This document shows positions 21,110 to 32,821 of a DNA stretch of 64,000 nucleotides, piece by piece. The notes below the pieces were generated by a model. It saw only the letters and a list, made by a program, of their open reading frames with translations. It did not search any database and had not been told where the DNA came from. Position 1 is the stretch's first letter; every line of letters starts with the position of its first letter. Source of the stretch: Nannochloropsis salina CCMP1776 (taxonomy: Eukaryota > Sar > Eustigmatophyceae > Eustigmatales > Monodopsidaceae); assembly GCA_004565275.1 (NCBI GenBank), contig SDOX01000145.1, positions 131,071 through 195,070 of the forward strand. Reading direction: 5' to 3'. Made by a program: the position numbers and the translations under genes.

Positions 21110-22467
21110 ATGGCGTACGTGATAAAAACAGAGGACCATTCCGCCCCCGGCTTTCGGTGGGTGTCCCTGAAACGGCTTCAGTATTGCGACGCCAGAGGCC
21201 GCAAGCGGACGTGGGAAATGGCGGAGCGGATTCAACGCCGCACAGCCTCAGAGGGTCCCCCACCTGCGAACGGGGTTGGTATCGTCGCGATCATCTCAAC
21301 CTCATTTGCGAAGGATAACGACCACATTGTTTTAGGTATGAGTAGATAGCCGAGTGCCTCTTGGCAGCAAGCTGGATTTAATCTGTGGCTGCGGGATCAA
21401 AGGACGACTTAGAAGTGATTCTCTCATATATTTTGCACCATTTGCTTGCCTCCGAACTCATCCCTCTCCCCCCCCCCCCAAGTCTCACAGTTTCGACCCC
21501 CTGTGGGAAAGGAGGTGCTGGAGCTGCCAGCGGGGCTTGTGGACGACGGGGAGGTAGGGATTTTGGAGGACAATGATAGCCTCATGGGATTTGAATAGCA
21601 ACACGCGGATCTATACAGCGGCAATGCCCGAAAAAGAGATCTAAGAGACCGTCTTTGCATGCTCTCTCCCCGCAATGTTCCTTGGCCCCTCCACGTTCTC
21701 CCTCCAGGATGAAACGACCTCCGCCATTCGCGAGCTCCGGGAAGAAACCGGGTTCGAGGGTATGGTCACGCATGTCTCTCCAATAGTGTACTCGGACCCA
21801 GGATTGAGCAACGCTTCGATGCGCTACGTGTTCATGCGGATCGACGGCGACTTAGGGAGCAACCAGCAGCCCGTAGCCATGCCAGACGAGGATGAGATCA
21901 TCACCGTCCACCGGGTGCCGGTGAAGAGGTACGGGCGTCGCTTTAGGTCAGGTGTGGGTTGTCTTTTGCGCTTGTTGCGGGGGTCTTGAAGCTTAACGTA
22001 CAAGGGTGGTCATCTTTGGGGAGGCTGTCATGTCTGCGTATCTATCAGGAGGCAATGTGTTTTTAGATACGGGGCTGCTAGCTCGCGCTGGTGCGGGCGG
22101 TAAGGACAATGGGGAAAGAGGCGCACGCCTGAGTGCAGCCAGGGTTCTGGGTGCATGCATACATAGGGCTGCTTTTGCCGGACCTCCCTGCCAAATGCCT
22201 TCCCACTCTGGGGGAGAAGATTCACACTCACAGAACCTGCAATCTTGACTTCTTTACCCCACCAGACTATTGAACGAGGTGGAAGGCTTCCGAGAGCAGG
22301 GCTTTGAGATCGATGCCCGCCTCTACGGCCTGGCCCTGGGTCTGCAGTTCGGAGACGTGAAGCAATATGCACCCCCCGGAGCCTCCTCTTCCTCTTGGCG
22401 CTGGACTCTGGCCTCAGGGATAGCTGCCCTGTTGCTCTACCGTTATATCCGCGGGACGGGAAGATAG
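21110..22467 (+). CDS. Nudix ADP-sugar pyrophosphatase (NUDT5-like) with C-terminal membrane helix, four exons
   Basis: Hydrolyses nucleoside-diphosphate sugars such as ADP-ribose (family inference). Exons 21110-21335, 21483-21553, 21708-21928 and 22266-22467 give 720 nt (239 aa), phases 1, 0 and 2. The N-terminal RGRKRTWEMAER is the NUDT5-type strand motif, followed by HIVLVSQFRPPVGKEVLELP. The Nudix box GX5EX7REUXEEXGU (residues 93-115) is complete only after splicing: GLVDDGE ends exon 2 and DETTSAIRELREETGF begins exon 3. Residues about 215-235 form a hydrophobic helix followed by RYIRGTGR, resembling a tail anchor, which soluble NUDT5 lacks. The start is the first suitable ATG; an upstream targeting exon cannot be excluded. 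Confidence 0.9.
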
Positions 22468-22893
22468 TTTTCGAGGGGGGGAGGATGGGAGACGAGGAAG
22501 AGGGCTCTTCCGTGGGGGCGGGCAGGGGATAAAGGCGTGGGAATCGCCCTGGACTGAAGGTAGAGTCGCGGAGATTGAGGAGGCGGGAGGGTGGGTGAGC
22601 AGTGACGGAGTGGGCCCGGCCTTCGCGAGCCGACGCCATGCACTCAAAACTGAAGGCCTCGAATTCGTGGAGCATGCGAGATGCAAGCAGCGAGCCATCA
22701 GGCAAAAAAAACTCTGAGATTGATGAGACTGAAGAGGACAAAAATATTGACAAATGAAGAGCCCTCATGCACAAGCGGTTTTTATCTACTTAATAAGATC
22801 GTTGGTTTGCTACCCGCCAGCGTGAGATTTTTGAAACGACGCGGTAAGATCCATGGAGATTCCTCGCGAATCCGCAACGGCTCGTTGCCTCGA
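22468..22893. other. Convergent 3' intergenic region
   Basis: About 430 bases between the Nudix stop and the two-helix protein stop. No feature is recognised. Confidence 0.5.
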
Positions 22894-23637
22894 TTATCTC
22901 ACTGCCTTCTTCGCCCGTTGCTGGGCCATGCGAGTGAGCATGTCATCCTCGTCCTCTTCATCTCCTCCGGTAGATTGACGCTTTCCTTTCGATGTTCCGC
23001 CCGCGCTCGTTGCAGACTTTCCCCCTCCTCCTTGCAGCTTCTTCTTCTGCTTCCCATCGTTTTTATCTTTCTGTGGGGATATAGGCGGGAAAGTCCTTTA
23101 AGTCAGAATGATACGAGGTTATGTGATCCAACATGGCTTTTTAGGATTTGCAAGCATTTACCTTCTTTTTAATCTCATTCACCTCCTCCTCCTTCGTGAG
23201 CTCCTCAAGCATCTCTTCCGCCATCCGTTCCTTAGCGCTCATCTCATCAGCAGCTTCCACGGGACTGAGCTCCTTCGTTACGCGGTAGACGTATAAGGCG
23301 GGAACAACGAGGCATGCGATGAAGGCAGGAGCAGGAAGGTATTCGTACAGCATCTGTCACAGAACGAGTGCAAGGCAGAGGACGAAGGGTTTGGTCGATC
23401 ATCAGCAGAAAAATGTCAATTGAAAAAGACAAAAATGTCCAATTACATGTTAAATCCATTATCCATTACAAGCATCAGGGATGAATTACATGCATATGAT
23501 GGGGTGCAAGGAAAGCAAAAAATATACTTAGTAGAGTGCACAGCACATACCTTATAGATGAAGAGAAGGAGCGGGGCAAGCCACAGAAACATGTTCTCCA
23601 CCCATACTTTCCCGACGGGATTTGTGCTGATGCTCAT
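22894..23637 (-). CDS. Small two-helix membrane protein with charged tail, three exons
   Basis: No family is recognised. Exons 23551-23637, 23162-23353 and 22894-23070 total 456 nt (151 aa), all phase 0, with good GT-AG sites. Residues 15-29 and about 36-52 are hydrophobic helices separated by a short YEYLPAP turn, so the protein is a hairpin-like membrane protein. A Glu/Lys coiled-coil-like segment (SAKERMAEEMLEELTKEEEV) follows, then a Lys/Gly-rich stretch, an acidic EEDEDD patch and a basic end. The layout resembles small ER or mitochondrial membrane adaptors, but that is a guess. Confidence 0.75.
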
Positions 23638-24545
23638 GTCAAGCTTGTTTCTTGGCACGCTTCAAGCACAAGTCTAATTCCAAACGTTGAAGCAGAAAGA
23701 GATCGGGATTGAAAAATGACCAGATTAGTGAGGCTACGGAAGACGACTACCGTCATCGAAGGAAGAAGACAGCCCCCACGGAACGACTCGGTGATATTGT
23801 TGCAGAGGTAAAAAAACCTCAAGAATGATCAAGGTTCATAGATCACGTGCAAAAGAATGGCTCTACTTCTACCCTGCATGGTTTGGTAAGAGTGGACGAG
23901 AGGGCCCGTGGCCGCCAACTAGTCGTGGTCGGTGTGCTCTGAGCTCACCTCGAGATTCTTGACTTTTGAATGGAAGTTAACGTCTGCCCGACCGTTTCTG
24001 GTCCATTCGGGGGGACAGCCACTACCATCCTGGAATGGAGCACTCTGACCGCGTTATGCCCCTGCGCAGTTTCAAATGATTTTATGCGTTTGATGTATCG
24101 ATTGTTTTTAATGTGCACGCGGAGTTGTGGGGGCTTGAGGCATCGCGGCGGGCGCTCGAAAGGGCTGTCGTGTGGATCGCGAGCGTTGCGACAAGAGAAC
24201 ACGAGCGTCGCCTCACGCTGCTGACCTTACATTGTCGCTACGAACAGTTGCAGCCATGATGCAAGGGTATCAAGCTGTGTAAGCAACGAGATTGCGTTAA
24301 TGTAAAATGCAACTATAGGGAAGAAATCTTTGCTGTGCCGAAGAGGCAGAGTCAAGCCATTTATTCTTCGAAAGGAGAATAATCTCCACGCGCAGTGCAT
24401 CGAAGGAAGCATTGCAATAAAAATCGTGCTGTATGCTTAGTCTCAAAGCTATTTTGTACGGCTATCACTGTGAAAAATATGCAGTCACTCGCGGAGGAGG
24501 GGAGTTCCTTGTTTGTGTTTTTATTCTTAGTGTACATGATAACAC
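23638..24545. other. Divergent intergenic region
   Basis: About 900 bases between the two-helix protein and the ankyrin protein, presumably both promoters. No frame or RNA gene is supported. Confidence 0.5.
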
Positions 24546-26596
24546 ATGCGAGCTCACGCATACACGACCATATCGATTAATCTTGAACAGAAAAATATGA
24601 AAAAAATTACGTCTTTTGCTTCTCCTCGACGACTTGGAGGGAAGGCAGACGAGGCAGCGAGGGAAGAGGCTCTATCTTCCACCCCTACCAGCGAGAACGC
24701 CCTTGATCTGACGGCTGATATCAAGGACATCCTGATAGCCGGGGCTAGAACGAGTCAAGCCACGAAGAACAGCCCATGCAACGGACTTGACAGACAAAAT
24801 AATAACATCAGCAGTAGCCCCCGCAAGATCCCTGCGGCATTTACCAGCCTTGCCCCTCCCCTTTCTCCAGAATCTCCCCGAGAGAAGCGGGGCCTACTCG
24901 ACTTCTCCGCGCTCAGTTCTCTGTCCCCCGGCCGCAAGAAAGTCGCTGGTCTTGGATGTATCCGCAACACAACAAGTCCTTTGCGCGCGGGAAGTGCGCC
25001 TGCTGGAGCTGGTTTTGTATCCCAGCCCACTTCCCCTATCTCCTCCTCTCCAAGCTCTCCCTCCTACAAATTCCCTCTCAGCTCCCGGAGCCCTGCCCGC
25101 GGCAGCAGCGGCAGTCCTAGGCTTCACAGTTTGCGGAACCTGACAGGCACGCCCCCCAATACTGCGCGCTCGCCAAAACCCGCCGATGGGCTTTGGGGCC
25201 TCTTGGGCTACACGTCACCCTCGGACAGCGCCGTGCACGAAGCCGCCCGGCAGGGAGACCTGCCCCTTCTCCAAACACTTCTCACCCAGAACCCTACCTT
25301 GGTTTCCACGCCCGGCAATGATAACGCGACGCCGTTAATGCTGGCGGCGGGGGCTGGGCAAGAAGAAACAGTGCGATACTTACTGCGCGCACTTTCTGGG
25401 CGGGCAGACGTGTGGGCCACAGACGGTGCGAGACGCACGGCCCTGCACCATCTGGCCAGGGGGACCTCGGATGCGCCCGGTGTGGGACTTTGCTTGTTGG
25501 GGCTCGATCAGGAAGGGGGGAGGCCGCAGCATTTGGATTGGGAGGACGTGGAGGGCCGGACTGCAGTGCATTATGCCGCAAGCCGGGGGAACCTGCAAGT
25601 ACTTCGATTTTTGTTGGGAAAAGGCGCCAATCCTTTGGCGGTGGATAAGGAGGGCTTAGATCCTCTCCAGCTCCTACTCCAAGAAAAGTCCAGGAGGGTC
25701 TCAGTGCAGAGCAAGGGGGGTGAGATTGAGCGATGCCTGCAGGAGGCGCAGCAGCATGCAAGGGCCCTGACGGAGGGAGGAACGCTGCACAGCCATGATA
25801 GCCTGGAAGTCTCCGAAAAAAAGGCTTCAGGCATCACGTGCGTGTGGGAGTGCATGGCGCGGCTCTGTGGGGAGGCGGTGGAGGACGCCGGCGATGACGA
25901 AGAGGACGATATTCCCCAACGTACGTGAGATTATGGCCAGAGGGCGGTGGCAGGGCAAATACGTGTATGGCATTCACTTTAGTGGTTGCAAGCTGCACAC
26001 GCAGGCATGGTCAATGGAAGTAGCTCTTGCTTTACGCACGTCCCATCTCACCCTCCGTACCTTCCTCCCTTCTACCCACAGCTGTTGAACACCAACTCCT
26101 CTGCGTCTTCCGCGCATCCAGCATTCCTCCCGATGCAAGCGAGGTCTACTTGGATAACCTCCGTCGCCACGGCTACGATAATCTCATGGCCCTGCGCGCC
26201 ATCGCTTCCGAACGCTTCAAACTTAGCCTTGGCAAATACGTGCCTGATCGCCAGGATAGAAAGCGGCTTATCAAGGCCTTGAATGCGATGATGGACACAG
26301 TGGACGAAAGTGGCAAGATCCCTGAGCCACCAGTGCATCTTCCTGTGGGCGAATACCTCAAACACCTGTTAAGCGTCTCAGACGATCTCGCGATGCGTTA
26401 CGCGGAGGGCTTGCGGGGGATGAACGTCCACACGGGAGCTCAGTTAGGCACGGCGTCCTATGACGAGGTGGAAATGAATCTAGGATCTACCTTATTGCAG
26501 GGGCATAAGAAAGCATTGAAAATTTGGTTACGTCTTCCCGCAGCCGATAGGGAGGGAAGCGGACGGGGAGAAATGTCACCCAGAATTATACGTTAA
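24546..26596 (+). CDS. Ankyrin-repeat protein with C-terminal SAM-like segment, two exons
   Basis: Probable scaffold or adaptor. Exons 24546-25920 and 26082-26596 give 1890 nt (629 aa), intron phase 1 with donor GTACGT. Residues 1-220 are Ser/Pro-rich and disordered, with repeated SSPSSPS-type motifs that could be phosphorylated. About four ankyrin repeats follow (DSAVHEAARQGDLPLLQTLL; NATPLMLAAGAGQEETVRYL; RTALHHLA; RTAVHYAASRGNLQVLRFLL). Exon 2 has a short helical domain ending with RRHGYDNLMALRAIASERF and LGKYVPDRQDRKRLIKAL, reminiscent of a SAM domain. Partner and location are unknown. The first in-frame ATG is used; a later ATG at codon 18 (MKKITSF) is possible. Confidence 0.82.
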
Positions 26597-27269
26597 ATTT
26601 TGTTGAAGGATTCAATGCGCAATGGCAGATATACCAATGTAAATGTAAAGCAATGGTGATTTCAATGGACTTTTTATGGAAAAGATAAGATTTACTTCTA
26701 TATTAAGGTATGCTTTTGGGGTCAAACAGTATGCCAAGGGGGTCAGGAGGTTACAAACTAAAAAGAAGGAGCGTACCGCAAGACCATCGTTCCGACATTG
26801 AATTGGAGCGTCATGAACAGAGCAAAAGAAAAATCACAGGATATACAACGCTCGATATGAGCAGTATTTTCAACATCCCACCGCGGTATGGTTGTCGTTG
26901 GGGCTGTCCACCAGGTGGTGCCAGCCTCCACTCTCGCTAACTGCCTTCGCTCCTTTACCTCAGAGTCAAGCACTCTAATCCGTCCCAAGGCCGAGGTATG
27001 CGTCTAGACCCGCGCTTGCACTCACCTTTTTGTTTTTTTCATCTTCCATTGCGGCCATTCTCATAATTTGACGCAGTGGCAGCAGTAGTAGGGAGAGGAG
27101 AAGGCAGGTAAAGTCGAGGCCTCCTCGATTGAATTACACGCCCTCCGCACAACCCTGCCGGCCTCCTCAACGCTATTTTTCAGGACTGATACCATCAAGG
27201 TGCCAGCCGTGAACCGAGCAATATCTGCCGCAGTCAACCCCCTCCGTCTCACTTATTGTGCCAACGCCA
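26597..27269. other. Intergenic region ankyrin protein / USP
   Basis: About 670 bases. Minus-strand frames at 26758-26988 and 27061-27252 have some protein-like composition, but no start, splice or family support. Confidence 0.4.
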
Positions 27270-30200
27270 ATGAGCAGCTCTCGCTCCCGCCGCTCTAGGA
27301 CTGTGGCTCGCGGCAGGGCCGGGGCGGACCCTCAGACTGGACTCGAGGCTCTTGTAAGAAAGCAATTTTCCCTTCGTTTTCCGTATCGGGCCGGAAATTT
27401 GGAGAACTACCCTCGCTGTACGTCGGCCGACCATGGGACGGGAGGAACGGGAAATTGCGCCGCCAATCCGCACTGTGTGTACGGCCTGAAGGGGAAGAAA
27501 GAGGGGATCTGGTCGACGAGCAAGAGCCTCTTGGTCCAGTCGTTGGGAGAGGATCCTGCGATGCTGATTCGGGGATGGAAGCCTCCAGTGCGGTCGGTGT
27601 ACAAGGGAGGTACAGAAAGGGGGGGGAGGGCAGGGAAGACGGAGACAGGGAGGCAGTCGGGGGCCTCCATGGGAAGGAAGGGTTGTGGAGGGGGAGGAGG
27701 GGAGGCAGGGGCTGAGAAAGAGAGGGAAGAGAGGGGGGAAAATGGCAAAGGCGGGGGGACAAGGAAGCGGGCGCGGACGTCGGTGTCGGCGGAAGACGGG
27801 TCCACGGGAGGAGCCAAGAGCCTCGAGTGTGATGACCGGGCCGTCGGCGCAGAGCAAGCCGGTGCCGAGGGGATGGGGAGGGAAGGAAGAGAGCAGGTCC
27901 TGACAAAGGCGCAGGAGGCGGGAGGGCCGGCAGAGGCGTACTTGAAGACGCCGGTGGGCCTGCGGAACCTGGGGGCTACCTGCTACCTGAACGTGCTGCT
28001 GCAAGCCCTCTTCTTCAACCGGCGCTTCCGCCAGGCCGTGTACGAATTCCGACCCCCCTCAGGCCCCCGCCCCGGGGAGGAAGGGGGAAGAAAGGAACGG
28101 ATGGTCCTGATCCTCCAAGAGCTGCAGCGCCTCTTCGCCCACATGCAGCTGGGGATGGCCCGGGAGGGAGACCCTCGCGAGTTCGTCCGGCTTTTGCGAC
28201 TGGACCGGGGCCAGCAGCAAGACCCCCAGGAGTTCCGCCGTCTCTTCCTGGGCAAGATCGAGGAGTGCTTCGGCGCCCTCTCCCCCTCCTCCCCTCCCTC
28301 GTCCCCCTCCCCGGACCTGGCCTCGATGGTGCGGAGCCTGCACCGGGGTCGCCTCCTGTACCTGACCACCTGCCTGAGCTGCGGGACCGCCTCCCGCCGG
28401 GAGGGCCCCTTCGACGAGCTCGAACTCTCCCTCCTCCCTTCCCCGTCCTCCCCCGCCACCGTAGCCGCGGGCGTCGCCCGATACCTGGCCCCCGAGCGCC
28501 TGGAGGGGGAGAACCGCTACCTCTGCGGCCGGTGCGGGGAGAAGCGGGAGGCCGAGCGCCGGGTGATACTGACGGCCCTGCCCCCCCTGCTCACCGTGCA
28601 GCTCCTCCGCTACGTGTACGTGGGCGGGGAGAAGCGGAAGGTGAAACAGGTGGTGGCCCTCGACGAAACCCTGGACCTGGGACTGGTGGCTCGGGGAGGA
28701 GCGGACGGAGGGAGCGGCGGAGGGGGGGGCAGCAGCCTCGCCGGGGAGGCGGGCGCCCCAGGTACGTGTGGCTCTCTTTCCCTCCCCGCTCTGTCCCTCC
28801 TGCCTTCCTATCTGTCGAGCTCCACCCTCCTTCTCTGCGACGCTCTGGATGCCCTTCCCTTCACGAATCCCCTCCTACCTTTCGCTTCCTTCCTCCCTCC
28901 CTACCTCCAGGGGTGTACGATCTGGTGGGCGTCATGTTCCACAAGGGCGGCTCGGCTTCGCACGGTCATTACACGGCGGAATTCCGGGAGGTGTCGTCGG
29001 GGAGATGGTGGTACCTGGATGACACGGAGGTCCGGGAAGGCAGACATGCGCAGGTGTTGATGAGGAAGGAGGGCGGAAAGAAGGAAGGTGGGGAAGAGGT
29101 GTTGATGAGGAAGGAGGGCGGAAAGAAGGAAGGTGGGGAGAAGTTGCTGATGAGGAAGGAGGGCGGAAAGAAGGAAGGTGGGGAAGAGGTATTGATGAGG
29201 AAGGAGGGCGGAATGAAGGAAGGTGATGAAGAGGTGTCGATGAGGAAGGAGGGCGGAAAGATGGAAAGTGGGGAAGAGGGGCGAAAGAGAAGAAGGACCG
29301 AGGAGAATGACGGGGAGAGAAGCTCTGTGATCTCCTTGGTGTCTGATGAGGAGGGAGCGGAAGAAAGGGATGAGGAGAAGGAGGAGGAGGTACAGGACAG
29401 GGAGGAAGACGCAAAGAGAGAAGAGGAGAAGGAAAAAATCGCGAGAAGTGGAGGAGTGAAGAAGAGGGGGAGGCCAAGAAAAAAGAAGGAGAGGGAGGAA
29501 GAGGAAGAGGATGATCATGTGGAGGTTGACGGTGAGGAGGATGACGAGGAGGAGGACGGCAATGAGAAGTCGCGCGCCGGTGGAAGCTCCAGAAAGGGCC
29601 GAAGTGGGAGGGGGGAAGACGAGGGAGGCAAGGCGGGGGAGGAGGGGGGGCGGAAGAGGGGCTCTGCGGATGCCTACTGCCTCATCTACCTGCGGCGAGG
29701 GTACCCTGAGCCGACGGAGGCGGTGCTGGAGGGCCTGTTACCGGAGACGGTGCGAGAAGAGGTGCGGGAGGCGAACAGGCGGCTGCGGCAGATGCGGGAT
29801 CGATACAGGGAGCGCAAGGAGAGGTGGGAGGGGGAGGTGCGAGGACGAAAAGCCCTGTACGAGGCGCTTTTCGAAGGAGGGGGAGAGGGCGGGAGGGAGG
29901 GCGAGGGCGAGGGCGGCTCCCTGGGCCCGGTGTCGTGGGTGAGGGAGGGAGAGCCCTATTACTTCCTGCCGACGTCGTGGCTGCGGAGTTGGATACTAGG
30001 CGTGGACCGAGGGGAGGGCGGGGGCGAGGCAGGTAGGGAGGGGGAGGAGGAGAAAGGGCGGGAGGCAGGGGTGCCCCCCCCCGCCGCCTCCAGGCTGGGT
30101 CCTGCCGTGCCGGAGGGAAGGGAGGACGGCCCCCTCCTCTTCTCAGACCCGCCAGCCCTCCAGCCCTACTGCTGCCCCCACTCCCGTCCAGACGGCCTCT

Positions 30201-32821
30201 GGAAGCTGAGCCCGGCGGCGGTTCCTCAGCTCAAGGTCGTGCGTGGCCCTGTGTACGACAAGCTTCTGGCCTCCCTCCGGACCCCGCCTACCTACCATTT
30301 CGAAGGCAGGGGGGAGGGAGGGGCGGAGGAAGGGGGGTTTGGGTGTGGGGAGTGCGTGGCCAGGTTTGCGGAGGAGCAGGAGGAGCGGGTTCAGACGGCG
30401 AGGTTGCTGGATGAGGCCATGCGGACCCTGGGTGGGGGGGAGGGAGGGAAGGAGGGAAAGGAGGGGGAGGACGGCTACTTGATGTCGAAGAGGTGGGAGG
30501 CGCTGTTTAAGAAGGAATGGGAGCGAGCGGTCAAATTGCTGGGTGGGGGTGCGGCCAAGGGAGGAGGAGGGCTTGGGAGGGGAGGGGGGGGGGTGTCTGC
30601 GGAGGAGGCTTTGCGGCCGCTGATGGCACTGACGGAAAGGGAAGGGATGGGGGAGGAGACGGAGGAGGGGGGGCGAGAAGGAGGGGAGGGAGGGGGGCAA
30701 GGGGTGAAGGAGGGGAAGGGGGAGGGGCAAGAGATAGAGGAGGGGAAGGAGGAGGAGAGAGAGAGTAAAGGCGCGGGGGGACAGGAAGGAGGGAAGGAGA
30801 CCAACGGGGAGGAGGAGGAGCGGCAGGAGGAGGGAGAGAGGGAGGGCGGCATTGGGGCCCTAGCTCGGCAAGGCCTGGATCCCACCATCAACAGCCGCCT
30901 CCGCTGCCCCCACGGCAACCTCCTCCCCCACGCCCGCAAGTCGGCTCGTCTCCTTCCCCGCGCCGCCTGGTCCCTGTTCACCACGCTCTTCCCAGGCGCG
31001 ATTTCCTTTTCGGAAGGCACGCCCCCCTGCCCTCGGTGCCAGGAGAGCAAGCAGAGCCTTGCGGAGGTGAACATGATGAAGAAAGTGGCGCGAGACGCAG
31101 AGGTCAAGTGCAAGGAACTGCGGGAGCTCGCCCGGCGGAAGACGGCGTATCCGCCCGTGTTGCGGAGGCTGGTGGAAGGGGCGTGCCCGCTGGGAGGGAG
31201 GGGGAGGGAGGGGGAGGGGAAGTTCATGATAGTGGGTCGGGGTTGGCTGCGAGCCTGGCGGGAGTACGTGCGAGATTACAAGGAGAAGCCGAAACCGCTC
31301 GTGCCCGATAAAGAGCGAGGGGTGCGATGCGTGCACGGCCTCTTGAAGCTCCCCTTCTTCCTGACCGACCTGCTCAAGACGGGGGAAATGACAAAGGACG
31401 AGGGCGGGAGGGAGGGAGGGGAGGGAGGGGAGGAGGAGAGGGAGGGGGAAGAGGGGGAGGCGGATCTAGTCACGCCGGCAGAATGGGAGAGGCTCTTGGA
31501 AAGCTACGCGCCGGAAGAGCGACAGAAAGCGCAGGAGGCGACCGTGATCTTGCGAAGACAGGTGTGCGAGGTCGAGAGGGAAGGAGGAAGGGAGGGAGGG
31601 TGGGTGGTAGGGGCGACGTTTTCGCCACTCGTGTGCTCCGTTTGCCAGGCGGAAAGGGAAGCCGCGCGGGAGCGTGCCCGCATCACCTATCGGAACCAGC
31701 CACTGAAGGTGGTGGTGTTGAAGAACGGGGAGGAGCCGCCGGATGCGCCGTCCTCCCTCCCGCCCTCCCTCCCGCCCTCCGGTTCGACCTCGACGGGCAA
31801 CGGGGTGGCCGTGGGGAGAGGGGAGGGGGCGGTTCCTCGCACGGCGCTCCGCCGCACGCGCGGAAGCCGGGGCAGGGGCCGAAAAAAGGAGACAAAGGTG
31901 CTGGAGGGCGTGAGCAGCACGGACGACGTGCAGACTTTGAAGCTGCGGGTGTGGGAAGTGCTGTCGGCGGGGGAGGACGGGGTCAGCATCTCCTTGATCT
32001 GGAAGGGGAGGGAGCTCTCCGAGGGCAGGATGACACTGGGGGAGGCGGGCGTGAGGAAGGACGGGGTCGTGTACGCCCGCGTGGAGGCGGCAGAGGAGGG
32101 TTTGAGCGTGTGGGAGACGGCTGACTTGGAGGGGGGAGGGGGAGGGGGAGGGGGAGGCTGGGAGGACCCTGCGGCCTTCGGGGTGGTGGTAGAGGACGGA
32201 GAGGGGGCGAGGGGGGAGGAGTCGAAGGGTAGGAAGTCCTATAGGCCAGAGCAAGGCTTCCACGGGACGTTCTTAGCATCCTTGTCTCCTTCCCACCCTC
32301 CCGTCCGTAACCAGCTGCCTTCTGCTGCCTCGTCCTCCCCCCCCTCCTCCCCTTCCCCCCTCCCTCCTTTCTCTCCGGCGCCGACGCCGGGAGTGACGCT
32401 GGGCCACGAACGTGGCCTCGGTGACCGAAATGAGGGGCTGAGGGGAGGGGGAGGGCCGGAAGGCAACGGCAATGGCGCGAAAGCGAACGAAGGAATGGCA
32501 CTGCGTCCCGTGAAGGGAGGGGTGGAGGATGAGGAGGTTTCGGCGGGTGGAGTCGAGGAACAGGCGGTGTCGATTGGAAAGAGGGTGGCGGTGGCGATGG
32601 AGATGGACAGGAAGGAAGGAGGAACGGAAGAGATCAATGGGACGTCTCACGGCATGCTTCCTGATGGCGTGGAGGAGGAGGAGGAGGTGCAGGTGGAGGA
32701 GAGGGGAGGGGGGGGGTCTGGGTCAGAGGACGAGGAAGACTCGATGGGCACGCCGGTTTTACGCCTGAATGGCGATGCTTCAGCCCGTGCTGAAAAAGGC
32801 CTGACGGTCGAAGGCGTTTGA
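27270..32821 (+). CDS. USP48-like ubiquitin-specific protease, two exons
   Basis: Cysteine protease (peptidase C19) that removes ubiquitin; plant and animal relatives (UBP26/USP48) act in the nucleus, for example on H2B. Exons 27270-28761 and 28911-32821 give 5403 nt (1800 aa), phase 1. The N-terminus has a Cys-containing module (NCAANPHCVYGL). The Cys box GLRNLGATCYLN has catalytic Cys238, a CX2C...CX2C zinc pair follows (CLSC...CGRC), and the His box HGHYTAEF has catalytic His517, reached only after splicing. DUSP-like segments follow (YYFLPTSWLRSW; FMIVGRGWLRAWREYV), and a ubiquitin-like fold (DDVQTLKLRVWEVL; LIWKGRELSEGRMTL) lies near the C-terminus, as in USP48. Long Glu/Gly/Arg inserts make it well above the usual ~1000 aa. 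Start ATG 27270; a GTG at 27258 is in frame. Confidence 0.93.
29054..29278 (+). repeat. Five 45-bp tandem repeats encoding a 15-aa unit
   Basis: Within the USP48-like gene, the unit (V/L)LMRKEGGKKEGGEE occurs five times in tandem. The first three copies are nearly identical at DNA level and the last two diverge, suggesting recent expansion by slippage or unequal crossing-over. Confidence 0.9.

Noticed and set aside
26758-27252. Possible small spliced minus-strand gene between the ankyrin and USP genes
   Set aside because: Joining the frames needs an intron of only about 40 bases, the first frame starts with GTG, and no homology is recognised.
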